A stretch of 64,000 bases of DNA from positions 62,001 to 126,000 of the IMG/VR virus record IMGVR_UViG_3300037042_006682, one strand, 5' to 3'. This stretch comes from a virus. Under the pieces are notes generated by a model. The model did no database searches and was not told the DNA's origin. It saw only the letters and a list, made by a program, of their open reading frames with translations. This document shows positions 32,407 to 41,145 of this stretch, one piece after another; the first letter of the stretch is position 1, and every line of letters starts with the position of its first letter. A program made the translations under genes and the position numbers.

Positions 32407-32622
32407 TCAGTTGAGCTTGATCGCCGGGGTCGACGTTACCACGGCCCCCGGCGGCACCGCCACGATCGTCAGCTGGATCACATTGTTGGGCGTATCGAGG
32501 TCCAGCCGCGCCCAATCGTAGGGGGGCACCCCGACCCCGCGCTCCTTCAAGCCGTCCGTCAGCAGCTCCACGGCCTCCTGCAGGGAGAGGCGGTAGACCC
32601 GCGCCTCGCGCACCTCAGCCAT
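32407..32622 (-). CDS. Small hypothetical protein
   Basis: 71 residues: LSLQEAVELLTDGLKERG helix and a beta-rich end (NVIQLTIVAVPPGAVV). Unknown. Confidence 0.55.
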   Translation of the reverse strand: MAEVREARVYRLSLQEAVELLTDGLKERGVGVPPYDWARLDLDTPNNVIQLTIVAVPPGAVVTSTPAIKLN

Positions 32623-33055
32623 CGGCGTCCTCCAGCCCGAGGAAGCCCTCGACGCCCGCCAGCCCGAGGCACGCGGGGCACGTGTCGAGCGCCCACGCGG
32701 GGCTCCGCCACACCCGCAGGCACGCGGGGCACGCCGCGGGGTGCCAGGCGTAGCCCAGCGCGGCCGAGAGCGCCGCCCGCAGGGCCGCCGGGGCCTTGCT
32801 CACCGGGATCACCTCGACGGTGGGGTGCGCCGCCACGTGGGCCGGGGCCCGGATCCGCGCCACGACCGCCTCGGCCGCCGCGCGGTGCGCCGCCTGGACC
32901 ACCACGAGCGGCTGGTCCCCCGCCACCGCGAGGTACCGCGTCACGCGCACCATGGGGATGATGTCCGCCCCAGGGCACCCCCACTGCGGCTGCGCCGCCA
33001 CGATGTCCGCGGACGCCGGCACCAGGGGCTTCTTGCGATTCTTCTTGCCGGCCAT
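32615..33055 (-). CDS. Zinc-binding hypothetical protein
   Basis: 146 residues: Lys/Arg-rich start (MAGKKNRKKP), alpha/beta middle (PLVVVQAAHRAAAEAVVARI), C-terminal Cys4 site (CPACLRVW...CPACLGL). Unknown. Confidence 0.55.
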   Translation of the reverse strand: MAGKKNRKKPLVPASADIVAAQPQWGCPGADIIPMVRVTRYLAVAGDQPLVVVQAAHRAAAEAVVARIRAPAHVAAHPTVEVIPVSKAPAALRAALSAALGYAWHPAACPACLRVWRSPAWALDTCPACLGLAGVEGFLGLEDADG

Positions 33056-33693
33056 CAGAGGAGGCCCCCCGCCTTGGCCTTGGCCCGCACCTCGACCGCC
33101 TTGTCCAGCGAGGGCAGCGGGGCAGGCGGCGCCTCGTAGGCCCGCGCCTTGAGCACGCGCTGCTCCTCCGTCGCCGTGTCCAGCATCCGCGCGAGGTCCG
33201 CGAGGTTCGCCTGGTCGCTCAGCGCCTCGGGGTCGGGGTCCTCCCCGAGGGATCCCGGCAGGGCCGCCACGCTCGTCGCCGCGGGGCGCCCCCCCACGTA
33301 CCCCGGCCGGTCGATCGGCGGGGCCGTCAGCGCGGGGCTCGCCGCCGCCGCGAGGGCGTCCCGCTGCGCCACCAGCAGCTTGAGGAGGTCGCGCACGTCC
33401 GCGAGGTCCCCCCGCAGCTCGGTGAGCTGCCCATCCACGTAGGTCACGCGCTCCCGGAGCACGGCGTAGGCCGTCTCCGCCTTGGCGTCCGCCACGTCCG
33501 CCTTGGCGTCCGCCCCGCTCAGAAACGCGAGGTTGCCCGGCACCAGGGCCGCGAGCAGCAGCAGCGCCTTGCCCGCCAGGAGGAGCCACGCGCGCTTCGT
33601 CCGCGCCGCCGGGGCCTGGCTCGCGGGGCCCGCCCCCGTCACGGTCTCCGCCGCCGCGTCCACTGTCTTCTGCACGTCATCCGCGAGCGTCAT
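33055..33693 (-). CDS. Single-TM coiled-coil protein
   Basis: 212 residues: soluble start, TM (AWLLLAGKALLLLAALVPG), coiled-coil (AVLRERVTYVDGQLTELRGDL), Pro/Ala tail with second helix. Third member of the TM + coil layout in this genome. Unknown. Confidence 0.55.
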   Translation of the reverse strand: MTLADDVQKTVDAAAETVTGAGPASQAPAARTKRAWLLLAGKALLLLAALVPGNLAFLSGADAKADVADAKAETAYAVLRERVTYVDGQLTELRGDLADVRDLLKLLVAQRDALAAAASPALTAPPIDRPGYVGGRPAATSVAALPGSLGEDPDPEALSDQANLADLARMLDTATEEQRVLKARAYEAPPAPLPSLDKAVEVRAKAKAGGLL

Positions 33694-33743
33694 GGTTGAT
33701 TGTCCTTGTTAAATCCTGTTTTTAACATCTTCGCTTAACCCCA

Positions 33744-34058
33744 CTAGGGCATCACGGGCAAGGTCTGCCCACAAGTCGGGCAGCACCGGGCGCCCAGCCG
33801 GCAATCCACGCAGGTCTCGATCGCCCAGGGCTCACAGGTGTGTACCTTGCCGCAGGCCGGGCACGGCGCCTCGTAGTTCACCAGATCGTGCTGCGCCGCG
33901 ACCTCCGCCTTCCGCTCCGCCGACATCTCCGTGTAGGGCGGGATCGCCACGGCCCGCAGCCAGGTCTGCGCCTCCGCGGGCGTAGTCCCGATCCCCGCCG
34001 CCGTGGTGCCGTCCTCGAAGGTAAACAAGATCATGTGCAGCTGATTGTCATTGTCCAT
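33744..34058 (-). CDS. Zinc-ribbon protein
   Basis: 104 residues: a small alpha/beta domain (MILFTFEDGTTAAGIGTT, AEAQTWL), then CPACGKVHTC, CVDCRLGARCCPTCG. Unknown. Confidence 0.55.
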   Translation of the reverse strand: MDNDNQLHMILFTFEDGTTAAGIGTTPAEAQTWLRAVAIPPYTEMSAERKAEVAAQHDLVNYEAPCPACGKVHTCEPWAIETCVDCRLGARCCPTCGQTLPVMP

Positions 34059-34067
34059 GGGTCCTCC

Positions 34068-34364
34068 TTAGGCCTCCGTGGGCGCCACGCGGTCCGCGGG
34101 GCGCGTCCCAATGCAGAACGCCATCTCCCCCGTGGAGCCGTGGCGCTCAATGTACCACTCCGCATACGCCGTCCGCGGGGGTTCCCCCACGCGCTCCCAG
34201 AGATCCGCCACGAAAAAACACCCCTGTCCCCCACAGAACCGCGCCCGGTGCTCCGGGGCATAGCAGGGATGCCACTGCATCGCGGGGGCCCACGCCAGGG
34301 CGCCCCCGCAGTCCGGGCACTCCCACCGCAGGGCCGCCTCCACACACACCTTGATCTCATGCAT
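34068..34364 (-). CDS. Zinc-ribbon protein
   Basis: 98 residues: WECPDCGGAL early, CGGQGCFFVADLWERV later, forming a probable zinc site. Unknown. Confidence 0.5.
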   Translation of the reverse strand: MHEIKVCVEAALRWECPDCGGALAWAPAMQWHPCYAPEHRARFCGGQGCFFVADLWERVGEPPRTAYAEWYIERHGSTGEMAFCIGTRPADRVAPTEA

Positions 34365-34716
34365 CGCGGCCCCCCTGCGACGGATTCCCCACGCCGCACA
34401 GGGCCAGCGCCCGCTGGTCCTCCTCGCTGGTGATGGCATCGATCGCCCGCTGTCCCCCCCCCGCCGCCGTGGGCAAGGGCGTCACCGTGAAGATCGCAGC
34501 GGGAGCCGCCACCGGCCCCTCCCCCATCCCCTTGGCAGCCTGATAGGTCAAGATCGCGGCAATCAACCGCTGCTGTGCCGGCACACTGTGGGGATCCATC
34601 AACAGCTCCGTGAAGCGGTACGACACCGGCCGCGCCCCCGGATCCCCCGCCAGGGCTTGATCCTCGATGGTCTTCCCATGCACTCGTATCCACGCGATCG
34701 CCTCGTCATAGGTCAA
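34357..34716 (-). CDS. Hypothetical helical protein
   Basis: 119 residues (YDEAIAWIRVHGKTIEDQAL, QQRLIAAILTYQAAKGM). TTG start overlapping the previous stop with GGAGG upstream. Unknown. Confidence 0.5.
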   Translation of the reverse strand: MTYDEAIAWIRVHGKTIEDQALAGDPGARPVSYRFTELLMDPHSVPAQQRLIAAILTYQAAKGMGEGPVAAPAAIFTVTPLPTAAGGGQRAIDAITSEEDQRALALCGVGNPSQGGRDA

Positions 34717-35303
34717 AGGGCCTCCTCCGTCGGCCACGCCGACGAGATCTGCAACGGGATGTACGGATACCAGATCGTCCCTGGCAGCAGGTCCGGTGGC
34801 GGCACGATCGGCGACGGGTACTGCGACTGGTGCAGATCGAGGGCGGACACCGTAAGCCGCATCACATGGACGCGCATCTCAGGGCACTCCTCGATCTCCA
34901 ACCCCGTCACCGTCGCCTTGGTCATCGCCACCGCATGGTCATAGCGCGCCCAGCCCCGCCACCCCTCCCAGCCCCCAAAGGCCTCAGGGTCGTTGAACTG
35001 GGCGACCACCAACGCGCCGCATGCTGGCGGTGCCCGGAAATGACGATTCACCCAATCGAGGAACGCCTCCTCCCGCCGGATAATCCCGCCGAACACCAAC
35101 TCGGCCGCCTGCATCCCATGCCGCGCCACGTGATCGGCCACCATCTCGAGGGGCAGATGGTCCGTCGTCACGCTACCCCGTGCATACCCATAACGGGGCA
35201 CCTCCCGCTGGATGCGCACCACGCACTCCTGCGCCACCGCCTGGATCCACCCGCTGGAGACATCCTCCGTCTGGAAGCTCAACCGATACCGCACAGGACT
35301 CAT
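34713..35303 (-). CDS. Hypothetical protein next to thymidylate kinase
   Basis: 196 residues, mixed alpha/beta (RYRLSFQTEDVSSGWIQAV; VHVMRLTVSALDLH). TGATG coupling with tmk. Unknown. Confidence 0.55.
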   Translation of the reverse strand: MSPVRYRLSFQTEDVSSGWIQAVAQECVVRIQREVPRYGYARGSVTTDHLPLEMVADHVARHGMQAAELVFGGIIRREEAFLDWVNRHFRAPPACGALVVAQFNDPEAFGGWEGWRGWARYDHAVAMTKATVTGLEIEECPEMRVHVMRLTVSALDLHQSQYPSPIVPPPDLLPGTIWYPYIPLQISSAWPTEEAL

Positions 35304-36004
35304 CGCGTTTCCTCCTGGTGCCGCGCGCACCGCGCCCACGCCTCCGGGGTCAGGCCCCGGTCGAGGTCCGCCCAGACCGCATCCTGCACCGCCTCGGCCG
35401 CCAGCGTCCCGTCAACCCGCTTGACCACCCCCGTATCCAGCGCCACGTCCCACACGAAGCTGTGGTAGGCCGCGACGACCTTCTGGTGGAACGTCTGCTC
35501 CTCGAACCGATCCGGCAAAAACCCGCGCGCCCGCACCCGTTGCCAGAACACCCCAGCGGGCCCGTCCAGGATGAACGTCATGTCCGGCGCCACCCACCAC
35601 GGCACCTCGGGCACCCCGTGATCCCGCGGCACCCCGGCCCGCACCTCGCGCGCCAGGGCCATCATCCGCTCCAAGTGCCCCCCCTCGGAGAGCCCCTGGT
35701 AGACCACCGTCGAATGAAAGAACCGATCGCAGACCACGACTACGCCCTGCCGCAGCAGGGGGCGGATCACGTGCTCCACGTGCCAACAGCGGTCCGCCGC
35801 GAAGAGGTGGGCGAGCCCCCGCCAACTGAGGTGCACGCCACCCCGCAGGTACTCCCGCAAGGTATGGCCGATCGGCCCGTGCGAGGGCTCTGCCGTCGCC
35901 TGCGCCGCGATCCCCATCCCCTGTAGCCGAGCGACCAGCAGCGCGGTCTGCGTCGTGGTCCCCGCGCCATCCGCACCCTCGAATACGATGAACGGCGCTC
36001 TCAT
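35300..36004 (-). CDS. tmk: Thymidylate kinase
   Basis: 234 residues. FEGADGAGTTTQ is the P-loop in the thymidylate-kinase form (EG.DG.G.TTQ; Thr where Lys-Ser/Thr is usual). VVCDRFFHSTVVYQG gives the DR(Y/F) substrate-binding motif and MTFILDGPAGVFWQRV the LID-proximal strand. It phosphorylates dTMP to dTDP, feeding phage DNA synthesis. The P-loop lacks the canonical Lys (GADGAGTTT), so activity needs testing. Confidence 0.82.
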   Translation of the reverse strand: MRAPFIVFEGADGAGTTTQTALLVARLQGMGIAAQATAEPSHGPIGHTLREYLRGGVHLSWRGLAHLFAADRCWHVEHVIRPLLRQGVVVVCDRFFHSTVVYQGLSEGGHLERMMALAREVRAGVPRDHGVPEVPWWVAPDMTFILDGPAGVFWQRVRARGFLPDRFEEQTFHQKVVAAYHSFVWDVALDTGVVKRVDGTLAAEAVQDAVWADLDRGLTPEAWARCARHQEETR

Positions 36005-36705
36005 TCGGCCACCTCATCGGGCACGACACCGACGATGTCCACCTCGCTGAACAAGTCCACGGCGTCCCCGTGTTTGGCCCGCACGACACAGGCATTGAAC
36101 AACGAAATGATGCGCACCTCCTGGGGTCCCTCGACCGCGCCCCGCTGCAACCACAGGACGCACATCCGCCCCTTATAGACCGCGTACTCGCTCATCTTCA
36201 CCCACGCAAGCATCGCCGCGTCCATGTCCCCTCGTGGAATGCGGCACAGCGTGATCGACCGATTCCACGCACTCCCCGAGATCGGCGTCCGTGCCGTCGC
36301 CGTCTCCTCTTCGATGTGGACCGCCCTCATGGGAATGCGCGTCGGCCACGCCTCCCAGGCATCAAACGTCGTCGTCCCCTCGGGGGCCAGGTAGAGGTCG
36401 ATCCGCGAGGGCACCATGCAAGACGGCACCCCCTCCTGAATGTCGCCCACTTCGGTCAACGCCAACGCCCACACCGGCTGACCAAACCCCACGAACCGCG
36501 CCTGTTCCGTCCGCTGACACGCCGCGATCCGCGCCGTGAGCCAGCGCCCCGTATAGACCGCTGCCCCGTGCTCCCACTCGCGGAACACGATCGTGTCCTC
36601 CGCCGCGTACTGGCGGTCGTCGCCGAACCGGATCTCCAGCGTCTTCGCCCCGCGGGCGATCTCCACAAAATAGGCGCGCCAGATCTTCAACTCGTGCGTG
36701 ATCAC
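36001..36705 (-). CDS. DUF3850/ASCH-like protein
   Basis: 234 residues. The first about 90 match the DUF3850 ASCH-like pattern: THELKIWRAYFVEIARGAKTLEIR, then DTIVFREWE and YTGRWLTARIA. ASCH/PUA-like domains bind modified or unmodified nucleic acids. The rest is an unrecognised beta-rich domain. GTGA overlap with the methylase in front suggests shared function in DNA or RNA modification. Confidence 0.65.
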   Translation of the reverse strand: MITHELKIWRAYFVEIARGAKTLEIRFGDDRQYAAEDTIVFREWEHGAAVYTGRWLTARIAACQRTEQARFVGFGQPVWALALTEVGDIQEGVPSCMVPSRIDLYLAPEGTTTFDAWEAWPTRIPMRAVHIEEETATARTPISGSAWNRSITLCRIPRGDMDAAMLAWVKMSEYAVYKGRMCVLWLQRGAVEGPQEVRIISLFNACVVRAKHGDAVDLFSEVDIVGVVPDEVAE

Positions 36706-37761
36706 AACGGCAATACCTCCTGCGCCAGCCGCCGCGCGGCCACCGCACAAAACTGCTCCTCGCGCTCGATCCCGATCACGCGGCGCCCCAGCTCCTTGGC
36801 CGCGCGCAGCGTGGTCCCGCTCCCCATGAACGGGTCGAGCACGAGGTCCCCCTTGTGGCTGCTCACGCGCACCATCTGCTGGATCAGCGGCAGGGGCTTC
36901 TGCGTGGGGTGCTGCCGGTCGGTCTCCCCGCCGAACCGCCAGACCTCCCCCCATTGGTCGTGCTTCGTGAGGTTGAAGGGCCGGCGCAGGGCCTCGTACT
37001 CGCGCTTCAGCTCGTTGTACTCGCGGCGCAGCACGTCGGCCTCCCGCTGCAGCAGCGCGAGGTCGCGGTCCAGGGCGGGCTCCCCGTCCGCAGCCCGCGC
37101 CGCGTTGAACAGCTCGCGCAGGCGCAGGTAGTGGGCCTCCGTGGGGAGGGCCCACTGCGAGCTGCTGAACCAGTGCCCCGCCATGTTGGTGTTGAGGGCG
37201 CGGTTCACGTCCCCCCGCGAGAGCCCGGCCCGCGCGCGCTCCCCGTCGAGGTAGGCCCGGATGGGCTCGAAGATGCGCCCCCGCAGCTCGTCCTCGACCC
37301 GCGTGCGGTGCTCCTCGGCCCCCGGCCGGAGGCCCTCCCCGCGCTGCTCCGCGAAGACGATGCGCTCGTTGTTGCGCGTCCAGTAGGTCCGCAGCATCTC
37401 GAAGTCGACCTGGCCGTTGGCCCCCGGCTTCTGCCACGTGATGTTCGCCAGCACGTGGAACTGCGCCCGCATCGCCACGTCGACCCGCGTCAGCATCTGC
37501 GGCGAGGTGAAGACGTAGAGGCTCCCCCGCAGCTCCAGGATGCCCCGCAGCAGGCCGAGCACCCCGTCGAGCCACGCGAGGAACGCGGCCTCCGTCTCCC
37601 ACTGGTTGTCCCAGTCCTCCTCGACGACCCCGCAATAGGGGGGGGTCCGCGATGACGAGCTGCACGCTCGCCAGCTCCAGCTGCGGGAGCACCTCCTCGC
37701 AGGCCCCGCAGTAGATCGTGACCCCATTGCGCTCGTCGGCGTAGTACGGCGTCAGCGCCAT
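36702..37761 (-). pseudogene. Beta-class DNA methyltransferase, frameshifted at G8/C8 run
   Basis: Start ATG 37761 (MALTPYYADERNGVTIYCG). Translation runs to VIADPP in one frame, then YCGVVEEDWDNQW and everything to the end in another. The break lies at a run of eight identical bases (37638-37645), where seven would restore DPPY. Motif order (DPPY early, LDPFMGSGTT late) is that of beta-class N4-C/N6-A methylases. Either an assembly indel or true phase variation. Confidence 0.75.
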
Positions 37762-37763
37762 CG

Positions 37764-38807
37764 TCAGAAGCCCTCCCAGAGCGCCCGCTGGCGGGGCTCC
37801 GCGGGGAGGCACCCCGGCGAGTACCAGATCGCCTCCTGGTCCTTCGTCTTGCTCGACCCATAGGTGGTCCGCAGGCGCTCCCAGCCCACGCAGTCCCACC
37901 CCGGCAGGTCGTAATCCCCGAGGTGCCCGCACAGCGCGACGCGGAGGTCCCCGTGCTCGCGGCACCACGCGATGACCCCCGCCACCACGCTGTCCGCGCG
38001 GTAGAGGTCCTCGTAGCCGTCATAGGGCGGGTCGAGGAACACCGCGGTCTCCTCCTTGCCATAGTAGCTGTTGAGGCAGCGGTCCCAGGCCCCATGCACG
38101 ACCCGCACGCGATTCAGGCGCGCCGCGAGCCGCCGCAGCCACTGCGCCGCCACCGCCCCGCTGGAGGTCCAGTGGTCGGGGCCCGCGCCGTCCTCGGCGA
38201 TGTGCGTCTTCGAGGCGTAGCCCCGCCCCACGTCGTTGATCTGCGGGATCTGCCCCACGGCCTGCACGCCCCGCCCCAAGTTGTTGACGTGCGGGATCTT
38301 GCCCCCCGCCTGCACCCCCATGCCGGGGCTGCTCAGGAAGGGGATCTGCCCGCCCTCCACCGCGTCGCCCATGGGCCGCGTGCGCCACCAGTCCGCCCAG
38401 CCGCTGCCGATCCAGCAGCACTGCCCCCACATCCACCACCCCGCGACCTGCGCGTCCCCCGGCCACTCCGGGTCCTGCAGGGCCGCCCCGAGGCGCTCGC
38501 GCTGCGCCATCAGCCAAACGTGCCGCGCCCCGAGGTCCACGTTGACCACCGGGTAGTCCGCCCACCGCGCGACCTCCGCGTGCTGGTTCACCACCGCCCG
38601 CCAGAAGTTCGCGATGAACCCGTTGGCGTCCCCGATGACCTCCAGCGCGGCCGGCCGCGGCGCCCCGAGGAGCATCGCCGCCGACCCGCAGAACGGCTCG
38701 ATGTAGTGCTTGGGCCGCCCGAAGCGCGCCCAGACCTGCGTCACCACGTCCCGCTTGCCGCCGAAGTACGGAAAGGGGGCTACTAGGGGTTGTTCAACCA
38801 CCGACAC
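37764..38807 (-). CDS. DNA adenine methylase (Dam/D12 class)
   Basis: 347 residues. PFPYFGGK (SAM motif I region, about 11-18), YIEPFCGSAAMLL, and FLDPPYDGYEDLY (catalytic DPPY, about 258-270) define the alpha-class D12 family. It methylates N6 of adenine in a short site. A Gly/Gln-rich insert with repeated GxGVQAxGxIPxxN units (about 160-200) is unusual. Between antirepressor and second methylase; both may protect phage DNA. Confidence 0.88.
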   Translation of the reverse strand: MSVVEQPLVAPFPYFGGKRDVVTQVWARFGRPKHYIEPFCGSAAMLLGAPRPAALEVIGDANGFIANFWRAVVNQHAEVARWADYPVVNVDLGARHVWLMAQRERLGAALQDPEWPGDAQVAGWWMWGQCCWIGSGWADWWRTRPMGDAVEGGQIPFLSSPGMGVQAGGKIPHVNNLGRGVQAVGQIPQINDVGRGYASKTHIAEDGAGPDHWTSSGAVAAQWLRRLAARLNRVRVVHGAWDRCLNSYYGKEETAVFLDPPYDGYEDLYRADSVVAGVIAWCREHGDLRVALCGHLGDYDLPGWDCVGWERLRTTYGSSKTKDQEAIWYSPGCLPAEPRQRALWEGF

Positions 38808-38822
38808 CTCCGGCCAACGCCA

Positions 38823-39626
38823 TCATCGCCGTCCCCGCGTCACGATGGCACCAGGCCCCGCCGCGAACAGCTCAAAGGCTATCGCATAGACCTGCCGCAG
38901 GAGGCCAGGGTGCTCGCCCGCATCCAGCGACTCCGCGAGGTCCAACACGCTCATCTCCGCGCGGTCCGCCCGCCGCTTGAGGTCCAGGTGGCAGCGGTCC
39001 CGCACCTCGCGATACAGGCGGTTCCAGGTCTCGCGGTAGTCCGCCCCCGTGAGCTGGCAGAACCCCCGCACCACCTGGTTGATCTGCATGCGCTCCGTCA
39101 GCTCCGGGGCCGGCAGGGCCGGTGCCGGGAGGGCCCGTAGCGCCTGATCGCCCGCCGCGGCGCGCGCCTCAATAGCGTCCACCCGCTGCGCCAACGCCGC
39201 CGTCTGGCGCTCCTGCTCAGCCAAGGCCTGCACCGACTCCAGCAACAGCTCGATCTGCGTCTTGGCCCGTCCCGCCACCGCGTATTGCCCCGTGCGCCGG
39301 ATGCGCGGGAGCACCTCCCCCGCGATCCACTTCTGGAACGGAAGGGCCATCGGCTTGTCCGATCGGGCCAGGAAGAAATAGAGGCCCTGCTCGGAAAGGC
39401 AAAGGATTTCCTGCACTCCGCCAGGGGTCGGTATTGGATACCGCCCCTTCCACTCCTCCGGGATGTGGTCCGTCATGCGCTTGGCATTGTCTGCTGTCGA
39501 TTCAGGATACCCCAGGGCCAACGCGACATCTCGCGCCACCCACCAGGGCTCGCCCTCGATCAGCTCGACGCGCACCGCCCGTTGCTCAAAATCAAACACC
39601 TGCACCACCGCTTGCTGCTCGCTCAT
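38823..39626 (-). CDS. BRO-N domain antirepressor
   Basis: 267 residues. BRO-N fold at the N-terminus: VFDFEQRAVRVELIEGEPWW, ARDVALALGY, then LSEQGLYFFLARSDKP and FQKWIAGEVLPRIRRTGQY, the classical ending. The C-terminal 130 residues are a helical domain (LTERMQINQVVRGFCQLTG). Phage antirepressors of this kind switch gene expression. Preceded by tandem TTGAACG repeats (39662-39679) that could be its operator. Confidence 0.88.
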   Translation of the reverse strand: MSEQQAVVQVFDFEQRAVRVELIEGEPWWVARDVALALGYPESTADNAKRMTDHIPEEWKGRYPIPTPGGVQEILCLSEQGLYFFLARSDKPMALPFQKWIAGEVLPRIRRTGQYAVAGRAKTQIELLLESVQALAEQERQTAALAQRVDAIEARAAAGDQALRALPAPALPAPELTERMQINQVVRGFCQLTGADYRETWNRLYREVRDRCHLDLKRRADRAEMSVLDLAESLDAGEHPGLLRQVYAIAFELFAAGPGAIVTRGRR

Positions 39627-39660
39627 CGCTCCGCTCCTGGGCCCTCGCCCGCAACCGTCA

Positions 39661-39679
39661 GCCGTTCAACCGTTCAACT
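39661..39679 (-). promoter_or_regulatory. Tandem TTGAACG repeats before antirepressor
   Basis: GTTGAACGGTTGAACGG in the gap between the zinc-ribbon and antirepressor genes; the same element recurs at 27843-27912 and about 60094. Confidence 0.4.
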
Positions 39680-40002
39680 CACCGCCGCCGCACGAGCCAC
39701 GCGGGGACCCCCTCGGGGCCCACCGGGGCGGCCGGGGCCGCGCTCCGCCGCTGCGCCTGCACCTGCGCCACCGCCTCATCAAGCGCCCGCAGCACCCCCT
39801 CGTGGGCCTCCACGAGCCCCAGTAGGCGCCCGCGCTCCGCCCGCAGCGCCACGAGGTCCCGCGCGAGGCCCTCCGCGAGGCAGGGCCAGCAGCGGTGCTG
39901 CCCCTCCAACAGGACAGCCGCGCGCCCCCCGCAGGCCCCGCACTCCTCCCCCCGCAGGCCTACCCGCGTCCACCGCGGGCACTCCCCCGTCAAGAAGCCC
40001 AT
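39679..40002 (-). CDS. Zinc-ribbon plus coiled-coil protein
   Basis: 107 residues: CGACGGRAAVLLEGQHRCWPC zinc knuckle, then helix (VALRAERGRLLGLVEAHEGV). SD GGGAGGTG. Unknown. Confidence 0.55.
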   Translation of the reverse strand: MGFLTGECPRWTRVGLRGEECGACGGRAAVLLEGQHRCWPCLAEGLARDLVALRAERGRLLGLVEAHEGVLRALDEAVAQVQAQRRSAAPAAPVGPEGVPAWLVRRR

Positions 40003-40232
40003 ATCACCTCCCCTGCACCATGCCGCGCGGCCCGCCGCCCCCCGCCAGGGGCCGGGTTCACGGCCGGCACCCCCTCACATGGTGTGGTTCCCTGCCACCC
40101 CCAGCTATTCTTCACCCTGAACCATTGGTTTCGCTGCATCTTGGAGGGGCCTGCGTGAGTTTTTAGGGGGCAGCAGGCCGCGCCGCACGCCGCGCCCCCA
40201 CCCCGTTGCTGTGTCCACGTTCGCACCCCATC

Positions 40233-40262
40233 GGGCTACCACGGGGCCACCATGTTTGTCAA
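40233..40262 (-). promoter_or_regulatory. Early-type promoter, first of the leftward early region
   Basis: TTGACA (40257-40262), 18-nt spacer, TAGCCC (40233-40238). It serves gene 39679-40002 and onward; a GC-rich GGGGGC...GCCCCC fold lies in the leader. Confidence 0.6.
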
Positions 40263-40501
40263 CTTTCATCCTCCTCCCCCGCACTTTCCCCCGCCGCGCC
40301 CCGCGCCACGAGCCGCACGCGCCCCCGCTGGGGCACCCACAGCATCGCCGCCGCCTTGGCCCCCGCCCGCCGATGCATGCTCACCCACCAGCCCTCCTCC
40401 CCGTCCAGCGCCCCCCGCGTCACCTCCACGCGCAGCCCCAGGAGGTCCGCCGCCATGCGCCGCACCACGCCCCAGCCCTCCCAGCCATCACCCAAAAACA
40501 T
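40259..40501 (-). CDS. Small hypothetical protein
   Basis: 80 residues: DLLGLRVEVTRGALDGEEGWWVSM then basic strand. Very good SD (AGGAGG, 5 nt). It is the first gene downstream of the 40.5-41.2 kb non-coding region. Confidence 0.6.
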   Translation of the reverse strand: MFLGDGWEGWGVVRRMAADLLGLRVEVTRGALDGEEGWWVSMHRRAGAKAAAMLWVPQRGRVRLVARGAAGESAGEEDES

Positions 40502-40676
40502 CCATGCCTCCTCTCCGGACTGCCCCGCCCCATCCTACCACAGCCCTCCCCCAGGTTATCGCGCGAGACACGCGCGCGGCTTCATCCGCTTCGATCCTGC
40601 GCGATGTGGTCTGTTCTAGATCGATCTGGCCTTCCCCGAGCCCCGAGCCAAAGGCAGAGGACCCCTGTACCTTTAC

Positions 40677-40723
40677 GTCTTGTTCTTCGTCTTGTTCTTC
40701 GTCTTGTTCTTTGTCTTCGTCTT
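40677..40723. repeat. Tandem 12-nt repeat
   Basis: GTCTTGTTCTTC repeated three times (third copy ends TTT), followed by half units GTCTTC/GTCTTA. A pyrimidine tract on the plus strand, purine tract on the minus strand. Confidence 0.85.
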
Positions 40724-40875
40724 AGATCTCGAGAGAGATCGCGCGGCCCTGCGCGCAGGGCGAAACTCCCGTAGGGAGTTGAGCTAAGACCCGCAAGGGA
40801 TCCGGATCCGGAGATCCACGCGCTCTCCAAGGCGCGAAGACGCCCCCGATCGAACGCCCGTCGTCACGCGCGAGA

Positions 40876-41145
40876 CAAAGGAGAATCCACGGGGTTCACG
40901 TAGATTCTTGAGGTTGCGTACGCGCGTACGCGGATTCTAGGATTCACCTTAACTATGCACATCAAACGGCTCGACATCGCTTGTGAAATCTCGCAAGGGC
41001 ACGCGAAGCATCCCATCTTGCCGCTTTGCCACTGCGTACGCAGGTTCGAGAATCTACTTTAACTATTGCGTGTAACCACCACGTAATCTCACAGCTATCG
41101 CCAAACGCGAGCGCCCACTGCGTACGCAACCTCGTGACTTTACTT
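40876..41145. repeat. Iteron-like GCGTACGC elements
   Basis: A left arm GTAGATTCTTGAGGTTGCG and right arm with GGATTCTAGGATTCACC are inverted around GCGTACGCGCGTACGC (40915-40930). Further copies start at 41032 (GCGTACGCAGGTTCGAGAAT, then CTACTTTAACTAT) and 41118 (GCGTACGCAACCTCGTGAC). The right arm and the second copy both continue into TTAACTAT. Confidence 0.65.

Noticed and set aside
39990-40226. 78-codon ORF before the zinc-ribbon gene
   Set aside because: Low-complexity leader downstream of promoter 40233-40262; no convincing SD. It is more likely untranslated leader.
40582-40830. 82-codon ORF in the gene-free region
   Set aside because: Its middle is an Arg-rich translation of the 12-nt tandem repeat and hairpins; no SD and no coding bias.
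40677-41145. CRISPR array
   Set aside because: Repeats are short and either directly adjacent or inverted, without regular spacers, and no cas genes are near.
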